Below are positions 55,542 to 64,000 of a stretch of DNA of 64,000 bases, piece by piece. Where the stretch lies: contig JAQUXS010000003.1 of NCBI GenBank assembly GCA_028692255.1, positions 1-64,000 on the forward strand, written 5' to 3'. The stretch's first letter is position 1, and each line of letters opens with the position of its first letter. The notes beneath the pieces were generated by a model. That model was not told the origin of the DNA. It saw only the letters and a program-made list of their open reading frames with translations, and did not search any database. The position numbers were made by a program, and so were the translations under genes. The stretch comes from Clostridium sp. (GTDB lineage Bacteria; Bacillota; Clostridia; Clostridiales; Clostridiaceae).

Positions 55542-56216
55542 TTATAATTTTATTTCAACTTTATCTAACCTTGCTATTATCTTTATATCCTTTGTATTAA
55601 CTGTATGTGTTATAATGCTATTTCCATTGCTTACAAGGAGAATTTTACTACTATCTATTTTCTTTATTTGCCTTATTACATTTTCTCCATTGTAATCAAC
55701 GATACATATAGCATTGTTTCTTACCTCATTTTCAACATGTGCAAAAGCTATATCTCCTTTAGCAATTCTAAATCCAATCATGTCATTATCCTGAACTTCA
55801 ACCAAAAATACTTTTTCCTTTGGATGTCCTTCTATTTTATTTGAAATAATAGGGAGCGGCCTTACCCCAACCTTTGTTTTAAGATCCATTTTAAATATAG
55901 TTACATCTTTAAGTATTGATTTAAATGCATCTCCCCATACTTCATTTATTTCTTTTTTCTTTAAAGGTCTTGATTCAATTGGTTTAATCTTTACTTTTTC
56001 CTCATTACTGCTTTCTTCTGCATACATATTTACATCATCAAGTTCGGTCGAAAACATTTTTGAAATCTTGCTTATAATATCTTCTTTTACAACTTTTCTT
56101 CCATTTTCAATTTCATTTATATAGCTTTCTGAAACACCAAGCTTCTTTGCAAGTTTCTTCTGTGTCATTCCGTTTTTATTTCTTAAAAATTTTATTTTCT
56201 CACCAATTCTTGTCAA
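55542..56216 (-). CDS. XRE-family regulator with S24/LexA-like C-terminal domain lacking the catalytic serine
   Basis: A 224-residue protein. The N-terminal helix-turn-helix (1-60: IGEKIKFLRNKNGMTQKKLAKKLGVSESYINEIENGRK) is joined by a linker to a C-terminal S24-like fold (about 130-224). There, the peptidase motif G-D-S-M is replaced by DNDMIGFRIAKGDIAFA, so the nucleophilic serine is missing. It should not self-cleave like LexA or cI and may bind a ligand instead. Start is TTG at 56216 with a weak ribosome site. It lies upstream of the H-NOX receptor on the same strand and could regulate it. Confidence 0.85.
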   Translation of the reverse strand: MTRIGEKIKFLRNKNGMTQKKLAKKLGVSESYINEIENGRKVVKEDIISKISKMFSTELDDVNMYAEESSNEEKVKIKPIESRPLKKKEINEVWGDAFKSILKDVTIFKMDLKTKVGVRPLPIISNKIEGHPKEKVFLVEVQDNDMIGFRIAKGDIAFAHVENEVRNNAICIVDYNGENVIRQIKKIDSSKILLVSNGNSIITHTVNTKDIKIIARLDKVEIKL

Positions 56217-56252
56217 TTATATCAGTCCCATATATTTTAATTTTATAAAACA

Positions 56253-56645
56253 TTATTTTTTATGAATGCTCTCAGCCCATTTTTTTTCTTCACAAAGATG
56301 TTCTAAAAGTTCTTCAAAAGTCCACTTTATGGAGTGTTCTGTTACAACGGCAAAAATAGTACTTGAATCAACATATTTTTTCAATGTACTTAGGGTATTT
56401 TTAACTTCGTCATCTTCAAGATTATTAAACAAGATTACCTTTTGATTAAACACTTTATTTCCTTCCGTTAAAATTGTAACTCCATCTAATATGTTTTTTA
56501 CTTTCATTGTAGTCATATTTCTATCTACAACTTTAAAATTTATAAGATTATTACTCAAAACCGCTTCTGCAATTTTAAGAATTTCCTCTTGACTAAAGCC
56601 ATATATAAGCATCATTTTTCCATTACTAAGTCCCATAACATTCAC
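56253..56645 (-). CDS. DUF3783-like protein of unknown function
   Basis: A 130-residue soluble protein with an alternating alpha/beta pattern: KMMLIYGFSQEEILKIAEAVLSN, KVILFNNLEDDEVKNTLSTLKKY and FAVVTEHSIKWTFEELLEHLCEEK. The last two segments resemble the clostridial DUF3783 domain. No catalytic motif is visible. It lies in a same-strand run murI, ppi, this gene, XRE/S24, H-NOX receptor with short gaps. Confidence 0.7.
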   Translation of the reverse strand: MNVMGLSNGKMMLIYGFSQEEILKIAEAVLSNNLINFKVVDRNMTTMKVKNILDGVTILTEGNKVFNQKVILFNNLEDDEVKNTLSTLKKYVDSSTIFAVVTEHSIKWTFEELLEHLCEEKKWAESIHKK

Positions 56646-56663
56646 CCCATACCTTTTTACTTT

Positions 56664-57179
56664 TTAAATTGTTTCAGGCTCATCATACTCAGTGTCAAAA
56701 GTATCAACTGTTATTGTTTCTATAACAACATCTTCTAATGGTCTATCATTATAATCTGTAGGAACTGCTATTATTTTATCAAGTACATCAAATCCTTCTG
56801 TAAGTTTCCCAAATGCTGCATACTGTCCATCAAGATGTGGTGCATCTCCTGCCATTATAAAGAATTGACTTCCTGCTGAATCTAGTGCCATTGCTCTTGC
56901 CATAGATAAAACACCCTTAGTATGTTTCATCTCATTTTTAAATCCATTGGATGGGAATTCACCTTTAATTGAATATCCAGGGCCACCTGTACCATCCCCA
57001 CTTGGGCATCCTCCTTGAATTACAAATCCAGGTATAACTCTATGAAAAGTAAGACCGTCATAAAATTTCTTATTTATAAGACTTATAAAATTTCTAACTG
57101 TATTTGGAGCCTCTTTGCTTGAAAGTTTTGCTTTCATAACATCTCCATTTGCCATTTTTATAGTAACTATAGGTTCCAT
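56664..57179 (-). CDS. ppiB: Cyclophilin-type peptidyl-prolyl cis-trans isomerase
   Basis: A 171-residue cytoplasmic cyclophilin with no signal peptide: [29 protein letters not shown] (catalytic Arg in FHR), [17 protein letters not shown] and [21 protein letters not shown]. It accelerates proline isomerisation in folding. AGGAGG precedes the ATG, 63 bp after murI. Confidence 0.95.
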   Translation of the reverse strand: MEPIVTIKMANGDVMKAKLSSKEAPNTVRNFISLINKKFYDGLTFHRVIPGFVIQGGCPSGDGTGGPGYSIKGEFPSNGFKNEMKHTKGVLSMARAMALDSAGSQFFIMAGDAPHLDGQYAAFGKLTEGFDVLDKIIAVPTDYNDRPLEDVVIETITVDTFDTEYDEPETI

Positions 57180-57242
57180 TTTGTTACCTCCTAATTATCG
57201 TATATCTATTATACAACAAAAATGTCTAAACAATAAAGGTTA

Positions 57243-58013
57243 TTATTTATATAATAATTTTTTACTTATTTCTATCATATTGTTACCTTTAAGTGAATTT
57301 AATATTTCAACGTCTCCTTGTTTTTTGCAAGATCTTAAAATATTATCTTCAACTAATTTATTTTTAAGCTGACTCGCGGTTCCATGTCCACCATCTATAA
57401 TAGGGACATCTTTAATAATTTTTTTTATTTCATCTTTTACAAATGGAAAATGTGTACATCCAAGCACAACTGCTGCGATTTTTGAATTCAAATAAGGATT
57501 AAGTTTATCCCTTAAATATTCATTTACCTCTCCCCCGCCAAAAGTTCCTGATTCGACAAATTCAACAAGTTTAGGGCATGGCATTTTAACAATATCTGCT
57601 TCATCCTTGTACATCTTCATATGTTCATTAAATTTTTCATCAGCAAGTGTCCTTTGTGTGGCCATAATAATTACTTTTCCATCTCTATCAAACTCTACAG
57701 CTGGCTTCAAAGCAGGTTCAATACCAATTATAGGGATATTAATATATTCCCTTCTTAAATCTTCAATAGCTGCACTAGTAGCAGTATTACATGCAACTAC
57801 AAGCGCCTTTATACCTCTACTCACTAAATACTTTGCAACATCAAGAGTCAGTTTTTTTACTTCTTCTTTTGATTTCGTTCCATATGGCGCATTTTTAGAA
57901 TCACCATAATATATAAAATTCTCCACTGGAAGTAATTTTATTGCTTCTCTTAAAACACTTATACCACCAACTCCAGAATCGAAGACCCCTATTGGCCTAT
58001 CCTGTATTTTCAT
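57243..58013 (-). CDS. murI: Glutamate racemase
   Basis: MurI supplies D-glutamate for MurD. The 256 residues contain PIGVFDSGVGGISVLREA, YYGDSKNAPYG, VVACNTATSAA (first catalytic Cys) and VLGCTHFPFV (second catalytic Cys with His). The ATG follows GAGGTGAT. First gene of the minus-strand run toward the H-NOX receptor, divergent from glnN across 310 bp. Confidence 0.96.
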   Translation of the reverse strand: MKIQDRPIGVFDSGVGGISVLREAIKLLPVENFIYYGDSKNAPYGTKSKEEVKKLTLDVAKYLVSRGIKALVVACNTATSAAIEDLRREYINIPIIGIEPALKPAVEFDRDGKVIIMATQRTLADEKFNEHMKMYKDEADIVKMPCPKLVEFVESGTFGGGEVNEYLRDKLNPYLNSKIAAVVLGCTHFPFVKDEIKKIIKDVPIIDGGHGTASQLKNKLVEDNILRSCKKQGDVEILNSLKGNNMIEISKKLLYK

Positions 58014-58305
58014 AATATCACCTCATGTTACTCATTAAAGCACTTTAAATTTAGTTATTCTCATAAGTTTTATTATAACTCATATATATTTTTAAAAAAA
58101 GATATGTGCTTACTAATACATGTATTTATATTCTTTTATATTTATCACCGTTTTAACAGAATTTCAAAATACATAAACTTTAAATAGAAAATTTATAATT
58201 TATCTTGTATAAATTTAATAATTATATTATAATTAACAAATATAAGATTACAAATTCATTTTGCAATTATATAAAAATTTAACCTATAATATTTGATTTT
58301 TCATT
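58014..58305. promoter_or_regulatory. murI-glnN divergent intergenic region
   Basis: About 300 bp of extremely AT-rich DNA between divergent genes. It must hold promoters for both. I see no riboswitch, clear operator or strong hairpin; many AT hexamers make promoter picking unreliable. Confidence 0.4.
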
Positions 58306-58323
58306 TTGAAAGGAGATTTTTAC

Positions 58324-60411
58324 ATGAGTAATTTTGGTACTAACTACGGTACAGATGCATTTACTGATGCAGTTATGAAAGAACGTCTTCCTAAGGCAAC
58401 ATATAAGGCTTTAAAGAAATCCTTAGAAAAGGGTAGCAAACTTGATTTAGAGGATGCAAATGTAATAGCAAATTCAATGAAAGACTGGGCTGTTGAAAAA
58501 GGTGCAACTCATTATACACACTGGTTTCAACCATTAACAGATATTCCTGCTGAAAAACATGATTCATTTATTAATCCAATTTCTGATGGAACAGCACTTT
58601 TAAGTTTTTCAGGTAAAGAACTAATAAAAGGAGAACCTGATGCTTCTTCATTCCCTTCAGGTGGTCTTAGAGCTACTTGTTCTGCAAGAGGATATACAGC
58701 TTGGGATGCTACTTCACCTGCTTTTGTAAGAGATGGAACATTATACATTCCTACTGCTTTCGTTTCATACACAGGAGAAGCTCTTGATAAAAAAATACCT
58801 CTTCTTCGTTCAATGGATGCACTTTCAAAAGAAGCAATAAGAGTACTTAGATTGCTTGGAAACAAGACTGCAAAGAAAGTTACAACAAGTCTTGGACCTG
58901 AACAAGAATATTTCCTTGTTGACAAAAAAGTTGCTGATAAACGTCTTGATTTAAGATACACAGGCAGAACTCTTTTTGGTGCAAAACCACCTAAGGGTCA
59001 AGAACTTGATGATCAATATTTTGCTTCATTAAAACAAAGAGTATCTGACTTCATGAAAGATATAGATAAACAGCTTTGGGCTCTTGGCATCTCAGCTAAA
59101 ACAAAGCATAATGAAGTTGCTCCAGCACAACATGAGCTTGCAACTATTTATACAACAACAAATGTAGCTTCCGATAACAACCAAGTAGTTATGGATGTTA
59201 TGAAGAAAACTGCATTAAAACATGGACTTGTATGCCTACTTCATGAAAAACCATTCGCCGGAATAAATGGTTCAGGTAAGCACAATAACTGGTCAGTAAC
59301 TACAGATGAAGGTGTAAACTTACTTAATCCTGGTAAAGCGCCTCACGAAAACACTGAATTCTTAGTTTTCTTAACAGCTGTTATAAAAGCTGTAGATGAA
59401 TATGCTGATATTCTAAGAGCATCTGCTGCAAATGCAGGTAATGACCACCGTCTTGGTGCAAATGAAGCTCCTCCAGCAGTTATTTCAATATTCTTAGGAG
59501 ATCAACTTGAAAATTTAGTTGACCAACTTGAAAAAGGTGATGCAACTTCAACTCTTCCAACTGGAGAATTAGATCTTGGAGTTTCAACACTTCCTATACT
59601 TGTAAAAGATGCAACTGATAGAAACAGAACATCACCATTTGCATTTACAGGTAACAAATTTGAATTCAGAATGGCTCCTTCTTCAGGAAACACTTCAGAT
59701 CCTAACATAGTTTTAAACACAATAGTTGCAGAAGCTCTTTCACAAATTGCTGATAGACTTGAAAAAGCATCTGATGTTAAAGCTGAAGTTAAAGCTGTAT
59801 TAACAGATATAGTTAAAAATCATAAAAAAGTTATATTCAACGGAAATGGATATTCAGATGAATGGATAGCTGAAGCTGAAAAGAGAGGCCTTCCAAATGT
59901 TAAAACTACTGTTGAATCAATGAAAGCTTTCGTTACAGATAAAGCTGTAGCATTATTTGAAAAACATAATGTATTAAGCAAAGCTGAACTTGAATCACGT
60001 TATGCAGTTGGTCTTGAAAATTACACAAATATAACTAATATAGAAGCTGAAACAACACTTTTAGTTGCAAAGCGTCAAATATTACCAGCAGTTTTGAAAT
60101 TTGAAACACACCTTGCTAAATCAGCTGCAGCAGTTAAAGCAGTTGGCGCTGATGCAAGTGTACAAACAGATCTTCTAAAAGAAGTTACTGCTCTTGCTGA
60201 TACATTAAATAAAACAATAGGTGCTTTAGATGCTTCAGTTGTAAAAGCTCAAAGTCTTGATGGTGATGATTATGATACAGCTCACTTCTATAAATTCGAT
60301 GTATTCGAAAAAATGGGAGCTGTAAGAGAAGCTGCAGATAAACTTGAAACTGTAGTTGATAAAGAATTCTGGCCAATGCCAACTTATGGAGATTTATTAT
60401 TCACAGTATAA
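58324..60411 (+). CDS. glnN: Glutamine synthetase type III
   Basis: It makes glutamine from glutamate, ammonia and ATP. The 695-residue size and motifs fit the large type III (GSIII) enzymes of Bacteroides, some clostridia and cyanobacteria: [78 protein letters not shown] and [21 protein letters not shown]. The track starts six codons early at a TTG; the ATG at 58324 with AAAGGAG at 8 bp is the better start. Monocistronic with its own terminator. Confidence 0.95.
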   Translation: MSNFGTNYGTDAFTDAVMKERLPKATYKALKKSLEKGSKLDLEDANVIANSMKDWAVEKGATHYTHWFQPLTDIPAEKHDSFINPISDGTALLSFSGKELIKGEPDASSFPSGGLRATCSARGYTAWDATSPAFVRDGTLYIPTAFVSYTGEALDKKIPLLRSMDALSKEAIRVLRLLGNKTAKKVTTSLGPEQEYFLVDKKVADKRLDLRYTGRTLFGAKPPKGQELDDQYFASLKQRVSDFMKDIDKQLWALGISAKTKHNEVAPAQHELATIYTTTNVASDNNQVVMDVMKKTALKHGLVCLLHEKPFAGINGSGKHNNWSVTTDEGVNLLNPGKAPHENTEFLVFLTAVIKAVDEYADILRASAANAGNDHRLGANEAPPAVISIFLGDQLENLVDQLEKGDATSTLPTGELDLGVSTLPILVKDATDRNRTSPFAFTGNKFEFRMAPSSGNTSDPNIVLNTIVAEALSQIADRLEKASDVKAEVKAVLTDIVKNHKKVIFNGNGYSDEWIAEAEKRGLPNVKTTVESMKAFVTDKAVALFEKHNVLSKAELESRYAVGLENYTNITNIEAETTLLVAKRQILPAVLKFETHLAKSAAAVKAVGADASVQTDLLKEVTALADTLNKTIGALDASVVKAQSLDGDDYDTAHFYKFDVFEKMGAVREAADKLETVVDKEFWPMPTYGDLLFTV

Positions 60412-60449
60412 TCTCTGTTCATAATTGAATTATATATTCAAGAATTATA

Positions 60450-60498
60450 CAAGGCTGCCTCAAAATAAATTAATATTTTGAGGCAACCTATTTTTTAG
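60450..60498 (+). terminator. Terminator after glnN
   Basis: AGGCTGCCTCAAAATA pairs with TATTTTGAGGCAACCT and ends in TATTTTTTA on the plus strand. Confidence 0.83.
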
Positions 60499-60643
60499 TA
60501 TAGAATGATGTATAATAATATAAAAATCATTATTTTTAAAAGCAGTTTTTACAATTTATTTAGCATTATTTACAATTACATTGTTAAATGTTTATACTAT
60601 AATAAAATTATAACTATAAGCAAACTTTTTGGAGGGATAAAAC

Positions 60644-61723
60644 ATGCAAAAGAAATTAAATGTTGGTATTCTCGGAGCTACTGGTCTTGTTGGTCAAAGG
60701 TTTGTAACTCTCCTAGAAAATCATCCGTATTTTGAAGTAACAGCTCTAGCCGCTAGCAAACGTTCATCCGGCAAACCTTATGTTGATGCCGTTGATGGTA
60801 GATGGAAAATGAATCGTCCAATACCTGAATATATTAAAGATTTTGTTGTAAAAGATATTTATGACATAGATGAAATTTCAAGCAAAGTTGACTTTGTATT
60901 CTGTGCTGTTAACATGAAAAAAGACGAAATAAAAAAAATAGAGGAAACTTATGCAAAACATGAGATACCTGTAGTATCAAATAATTCAGCTAACAGATTT
61001 ACAGATGATGTTCCTGTTGTTATACCAGAAATAAATCCAGAACATTTTAATATAATACCTGAACAGAAAAAAAGACTAGGAACTAAAAAAGGATTCATAG
61101 TTGCAAAACCAAACTGCTCCATTCAAAGTTATGTTCCTGCTATAAGTGCTCTTTTAAAATTCAAACCAACTAAAATACTTGCATGTACTTATCAAGCAAT
61201 ATCCGGCAGTGGAAAAACTTTCAAAGAAATGCCTGAAATTATTGATAATGTAATTCCATTTATACCTGGTGAAGAACAAAAAAGTGAACAGGAACCATTA
61301 AAAGTGTGGGGACACATTGAGGGGAATAAAATTGTATGCACAGAATCACCTATAATAACTTCTCAATGCCTTAGAGTTCCAGTAGCAGATGGCCACATGG
61401 CAGCTGTTTTTGTATCCTTTGACAAAAAACCTTCAAAAGAAAAAATTCTTGAGGCTTTTAAAGAATATAAAGGTAAGCCTCAACTTTTAGATCTTCCAAC
61501 TGCTCCAAAGCAATTCCTAACTTATTTTGAAGATGACTTTAGACCTCAACCAAAACTTGATCGTGAAATGGAAAAAGGCATGGGAATTGGAATTGGCAGA
61601 CTTAGAGAGGATTCTCTATTTGATTATAAATTTGTATGTCTTTCTCACAATACCCTTCGTGGTGCTGCCGGCGGTGCACTTCTAACCGCAGAACTTCTTT
61701 ACAAAGAAGGCTACCTATACTAG
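60644..61723 (+). CDS. asd: Aspartate-semialdehyde dehydrogenase (archaeal/fungal-type branch)
   Basis: It reduces aspartyl-phosphate to the semialdehyde for lysine, diaminopimelate, threonine and methionine. The 359 residues open NVGILGATGLVGQRFVTLLENHPYF and include ASKRSSGKPY, VVSNNSANR, the catalytic cysteine in AKPNCSIQSYV, RVPVADGHMAAVFV and a C-terminal NTLRGAAGGALLTAELL. Length and these motifs place it with the longer archaeal/fungal-like subgroup, not the classical E. coli type. GGAGGG precedes the ATG. Monocistronic; no lysine riboswitch is visible in the 145-bp leader. Confidence 0.95.
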   Translation: MQKKLNVGILGATGLVGQRFVTLLENHPYFEVTALAASKRSSGKPYVDAVDGRWKMNRPIPEYIKDFVVKDIYDIDEISSKVDFVFCAVNMKKDEIKKIEETYAKHEIPVVSNNSANRFTDDVPVVIPEINPEHFNIIPEQKKRLGTKKGFIVAKPNCSIQSYVPAISALLKFKPTKILACTYQAISGSGKTFKEMPEIIDNVIPFIPGEEQKSEQEPLKVWGHIEGNKIVCTESPIITSQCLRVPVADGHMAAVFVSFDKKPSKEKILEAFKEYKGKPQLLDLPTAPKQFLTYFEDDFRPQPKLDREMEKGMGIGIGRLREDSLFDYKFVCLSHNTLRGAAGGALLTAELLYKEGYLY

Positions 61724-61744
61724 AAATTATTAAATGATTTATTA

Positions 61745-61797
61745 TAAGTTATACACACTTGTTAATTAATATTGATAACAAGTGTGTATAACTTTCT
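61745..61797 (+). terminator. Terminator after asd
   Basis: AGTTATACACACTTGTTA and its complement form a long stem with an ATTAATATTGA-type loop, followed by TTTCTTAAT. T richness is moderate. Confidence 0.7.
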
Positions 61798-61825
61798 TAA
61801 TAAATTGAATTAACCTGTAATTCAA

Positions 61826-61876
61826 TAAGGTGCCACTTGAAAATGATTTGCTTATTTTCAAACGGCACCTTATTCA
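61826..61876 (-). terminator. Hairpin terminator between asd and ygiQ-like gene
   Basis: AATAAGGTGCC pairs with GGCACCTTATT around a second inner stem (GAAAAT/ATTTTC). Bidirectional geometry; it lies beyond repeat array E for the minus-strand gene. Confidence 0.65.
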
Positions 61877-61905
61877 TCTAAATTCATAAAACTCTTTGTT
61901 CTTTT

Positions 61906-62022
61906 TAATTGATTCGTTCATTGATCATTGTCCCTTTATCTTTTCTATTGATCATTCGTACATTGATCATTTTTCCTTGTCTTTTTTATTGATCATTGAT
62001 CATTGTACATTGATCATTGTCT
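61906..62022 (-). repeat. TGATCA-type short repeat array E
   Basis: From the YgiQ-like gene's stop codon (minus strand): AGACAATGATCAATGTACAATGATC..., then AAAAAAGACAAGGAAAAATGATC, and a last unit GGGACAATGATCAATGAACG. Same polarity as arrays A, B and D. Confidence 0.85.
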
Positions 62023-63876
62023 TTATCTTCTCTTATGTCTCCTGTAACTTTTTCTTCTAGGTGTAGATGGAATGAGGCAATTTTCCCCTTCTCCAATTAA
62101 GTCTTCTCTTCCAGCTTTTAAAAGTGCTTCTTTTACAATTCTATAGTTTTCGGGTTTAGCAAATTGAAGCAAAGCTCTCTGCATGTTTTTCTCATGCTGC
62201 TTTTTCGCTACATACACTTTTTCTCCTGTACGAGGATCTATACCTGTGTAGTACATAGTTGTAGACAAACTTCCCGGTGTTGGATAAAAATCTTGAACCT
62301 GCTCTGGAGTGTAGCCCATCTTTTTTATATAAAGTGCAAGCTCTATTGCTGCATTTAAATCACTGCCTGGATGACTTGACATAAGATATGGCACAAGATA
62401 TTGATTCATACCCAGTTCTTTATTTATTTCAAAATATTTTTTTACAAACCTGTTATATACTTCTTTCTTCGGTTTACCCATTTTCTCTAAAACCTTGTCA
62501 CTAATATGTTCAGGTGCAACTTTAAGCTGCCCACTTATATGATATTTGCACAATTCTTTAAAAAATTGAGTATTTTTATCATGTATTAAATAATCATATC
62601 TTATTCCTGAACGTATAAACACCTTTTTAACTTTAGGAAGTTCCCTTAGTTTTCTTAAAAGACTTAAATATTCAGTATGGTCTATTTTTAAATTCTTACA
62701 AGGTTCTGGAAACATACACTGCTTTCCCTTACAAACTCCTCTTTCAAGCTGCTGTTTACATGATACATGTCTAAAGTTTGCAGTAGGCCCTCCAACATCA
62801 TGTATATATCCTTTAAAATCATCAAAATTGGTCATAAGCTTTGCTTCATCAATTATAGACTTCTGACTTCTATTTTGTATTGTCCTTCCTTGGTGAAAAG
62901 TAAGGGCACAAAATGAACATCCCCCAAAACATCCTCTATGACTTGTAATTGAAAATTTAACTTCTTTTAGTGCTGGAATTCCACCCTTGTTCTCATATAT
63001 AGGATGGTACTTCCTTGTAAATGGAAGATTGTATACATCATCCATTTCTATCTGTGTGAGGGGCCACTGAGGTGGTGCTTGAACTATATACCTGTCACCA
63101 TGCTTTTGAACTACAGTTTTGCCTCTAACCGCATCCTGCTCCATTGATTCAAGGTTATAAGCTTTTGCATACTCACTTTTATCACTGTTAACCTCTTCAA
63201 AAGAGGGAACTTCAATATAGTCTGTTAAATTGTCGATGTTTGAAGTTATATATACTGTTCCACGTACATCATTCATTGTCTTTATATCTTTTCCGTACTT
63301 TAAAAGATTTGCAATTTGTGCAATTGTCTTTTCACCCATGCCATAAGACAACAAATCCGCTTTTGAATCAATAAGTATACTCCTTCTAACTTTATCTTCC
63401 CAGTAATCATAGTGTGCAAATCTTCTAAGACTTGCCTCTATTCCACCTATAATTATAGGAACATCTTTGTAGGCTTCTCGAGCTCTATTGCAGTAAACTA
63501 TAACTGCCCTATCTGGTCTATGTCCCCCTTCACCACCTGGAGAATAAAAATCATCATGCCTTTTTTTCTTTGCAACAGTATAATGATTAACCATAGAATC
63601 AATATTACCTGAATTAACTAAAAATGCATATTTAGGTTTACCAAGCTTTTTAAAATCATCTGCATTGTGCCAATCAGGCTGTGGTATTATTCCTACATTA
63701 AATCCTTCACTTTCAAGAACTCTCCCTATTATAGCTGTGCCAAAAGAAGGATGATCAACATAAGCATCTCCTGTAATTATTATAAAATCAAGCTGTGATA
63801 TACCTTTTTCTTTTAAATCAGCTTTACTTATAGGTAAAAATTTGTTTCTTATATTCATAAAATGAATGCTCCTCAT
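62023..63876 (-). CDS. ygiQ: YgiQ-family radical SAM protein (UPF0313)
   Basis: A 617-residue radical SAM protein of the YgiQ family: an N-terminal cobalamin-binding-like Rossmann region ([13 protein letters not shown]...[28 protein letters not shown]), [21 protein letters not shown], the cluster motif [20 protein letters not shown] (CX3CX2C, about 315-323), [10 protein letters not shown], and a basic C-terminal tail. Substrate is unknown in general. Monocistronic; repeat array E begins at its stop codon. Confidence 0.94.
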   Translation of the reverse strand: MRSIHFMNIRNKFLPISKADLKEKGISQLDFIIITGDAYVDHPSFGTAIIGRVLESEGFNVGIIPQPDWHNADDFKKLGKPKYAFLVNSGNIDSMVNHYTVAKKKRHDDFYSPGGEGGHRPDRAVIVYCNRAREAYKDVPIIIGGIEASLRRFAHYDYWEDKVRRSILIDSKADLLSYGMGEKTIAQIANLLKYGKDIKTMNDVRGTVYITSNIDNLTDYIEVPSFEEVNSDKSEYAKAYNLESMEQDAVRGKTVVQKHGDRYIVQAPPQWPLTQIEMDDVYNLPFTRKYHPIYENKGGIPALKEVKFSITSHRGCFGGCSFCALTFHQGRTIQNRSQKSIIDEAKLMTNFDDFKGYIHDVGGPTANFRHVSCKQQLERGVCKGKQCMFPEPCKNLKIDHTEYLSLLRKLRELPKVKKVFIRSGIRYDYLIHDKNTQFFKELCKYHISGQLKVAPEHISDKVLEKMGKPKKEVYNRFVKKYFEINKELGMNQYLVPYLMSSHPGSDLNAAIELALYIKKMGYTPEQVQDFYPTPGSLSTTMYYTGIDPRTGEKVYVAKKQHEKNMQRALLQFAKPENYRIVKEALLKAGREDLIGEGENCLIPSTPRRKSYRRHKRR

Positions 63877-64000
63877 TTAGTTTATACTAAAACTATAACA
63901 CACGAATAATCTATTTGAAACGTCTAAATCATATTATCTCATAGTCTTCCTTATTTTTATCAATTTTATTTAATCTCTTTATTTCAAACACAAAAAATAT
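63877..64000. other. Right edge, upstream flank of ygiQ-like gene
   Basis: AT-rich DNA with GAGGAGC-type ribosome site just upstream of the ygiQ start. No other feature is visible before the window ends. Confidence 0.4.

Noticed and set aside
58014-58305. Glutamine riboswitch or other structured leader before glnN
   Set aside because: No G-rich conserved core or strong hairpin is visible; the sequence is nearly all A/T.
60498-60643. Lysine riboswitch before asd
   Set aside because: The leader is only 145 bp, AT-rich and lacks the conserved L-box core segments.

Overview
The window looks like chromosome of a low-GC, endospore-forming anaerobic Firmicute of the Clostridium sensu stricto group. 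The evidence is very AT-rich intergenic DNA, strong AGGAGG-type ribosome sites, clostridial-type sporulation genes (spoIIE, yabP, yabQ, spoVT, spoVG, a spoVB-like flippase), formate--tetrahydrofolate ligase, a type III glutamine synthetase and a T-box glycyl-tRNA synthetase. Species cannot be fixed from the sequence alone. Almost all of it is ordinary, well-conserved core genome. The accessory signal is concentrated in about 41.9-42.3 kb, 52.7-53.7 kb and 61.7-62.0 kb.

Layout. Positions 1-650 (minus strand) hold the promoter/leader of an rRNA operon whose 16S gene lies just off the left edge, preceded by tRNA-Ala(UGC) and a CAU tRNA. Positions 859-16765 (minus) carry murD, T-box-glyS, tRNA-Asn, lysS, greA, dusB, coaX, fhs, ftsH, hpt, tilS and spoIIE, with a candidate small RNA on the plus strand between murD and glyS. 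Positions 17034-17725 hold a tandemly duplicated tRNA-Leu/fMet/Met cluster; each copy has its own promoter and terminator. Positions 17775-36526 (minus) carry the sporulation/housekeeping block yabR, divIC, yabQ, yabP, rqcP, hup, mazG(yabN), yabM, spoVT, prsA-like, mfd, pth, an HtrA-like protease, a histidine kinase/response regulator pair, prs, glmU, spoVG and purR. Gene content and order closely follow the Bacillus subtilis spoVG-to-ftsH region. Promoter-like sequences suit these genes: a 21-bp-spaced Spo0A/sigma-A type before spoIIE, sigma-H type before spoVG, sigma-E type before yabP and sigma-G type before spoVT.

From 36.7 kb the strands alternate. murC is followed by a tiny ORF. Next come a heterodimeric ABC exporter with one degenerate ATP site, a GntR/ABC-2 operon, tRNA-Pro, a HAD phosphatase, a small SH3-like membrane protein, a ComB-like phosphatase, a PucR/CdaR-type regulator, an MsmK/UgpC-type ATPase, two radical SAM proteins, a lipoprotein and a YkvI-like transporter. 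A decayed IS256-family element with recognisable inverted ends lies at 52.85-53.27 kb. After it come an H-NOX/chemotaxis-receptor fusion, an XRE/S24-like regulator that has lost the catalytic serine, a DUF3783-like protein, cyclophilin, murI, glnN, asd and a YgiQ-family radical SAM protein.

Most interesting observations: (1) an H-NOX chemoreceptor that keeps the heme ligand, the YxSxR motif and the full Trp9/Asn74/Tyr140 oxygen-stabilising triad, so it is a predicted O2 sensor in a presumed anaerobe; (2) a TGATCA-rich short-repeat family that begins directly at the stop codons of at least four unrelated genes with one polarity; (3) a candidate C-rich small RNA at about 2421-2530; (4) the IS256 deletion derivative. 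I saw no CRISPR array, prophage or biosynthetic cluster, and nothing that clearly amounts to an undescribed multi-gene system.
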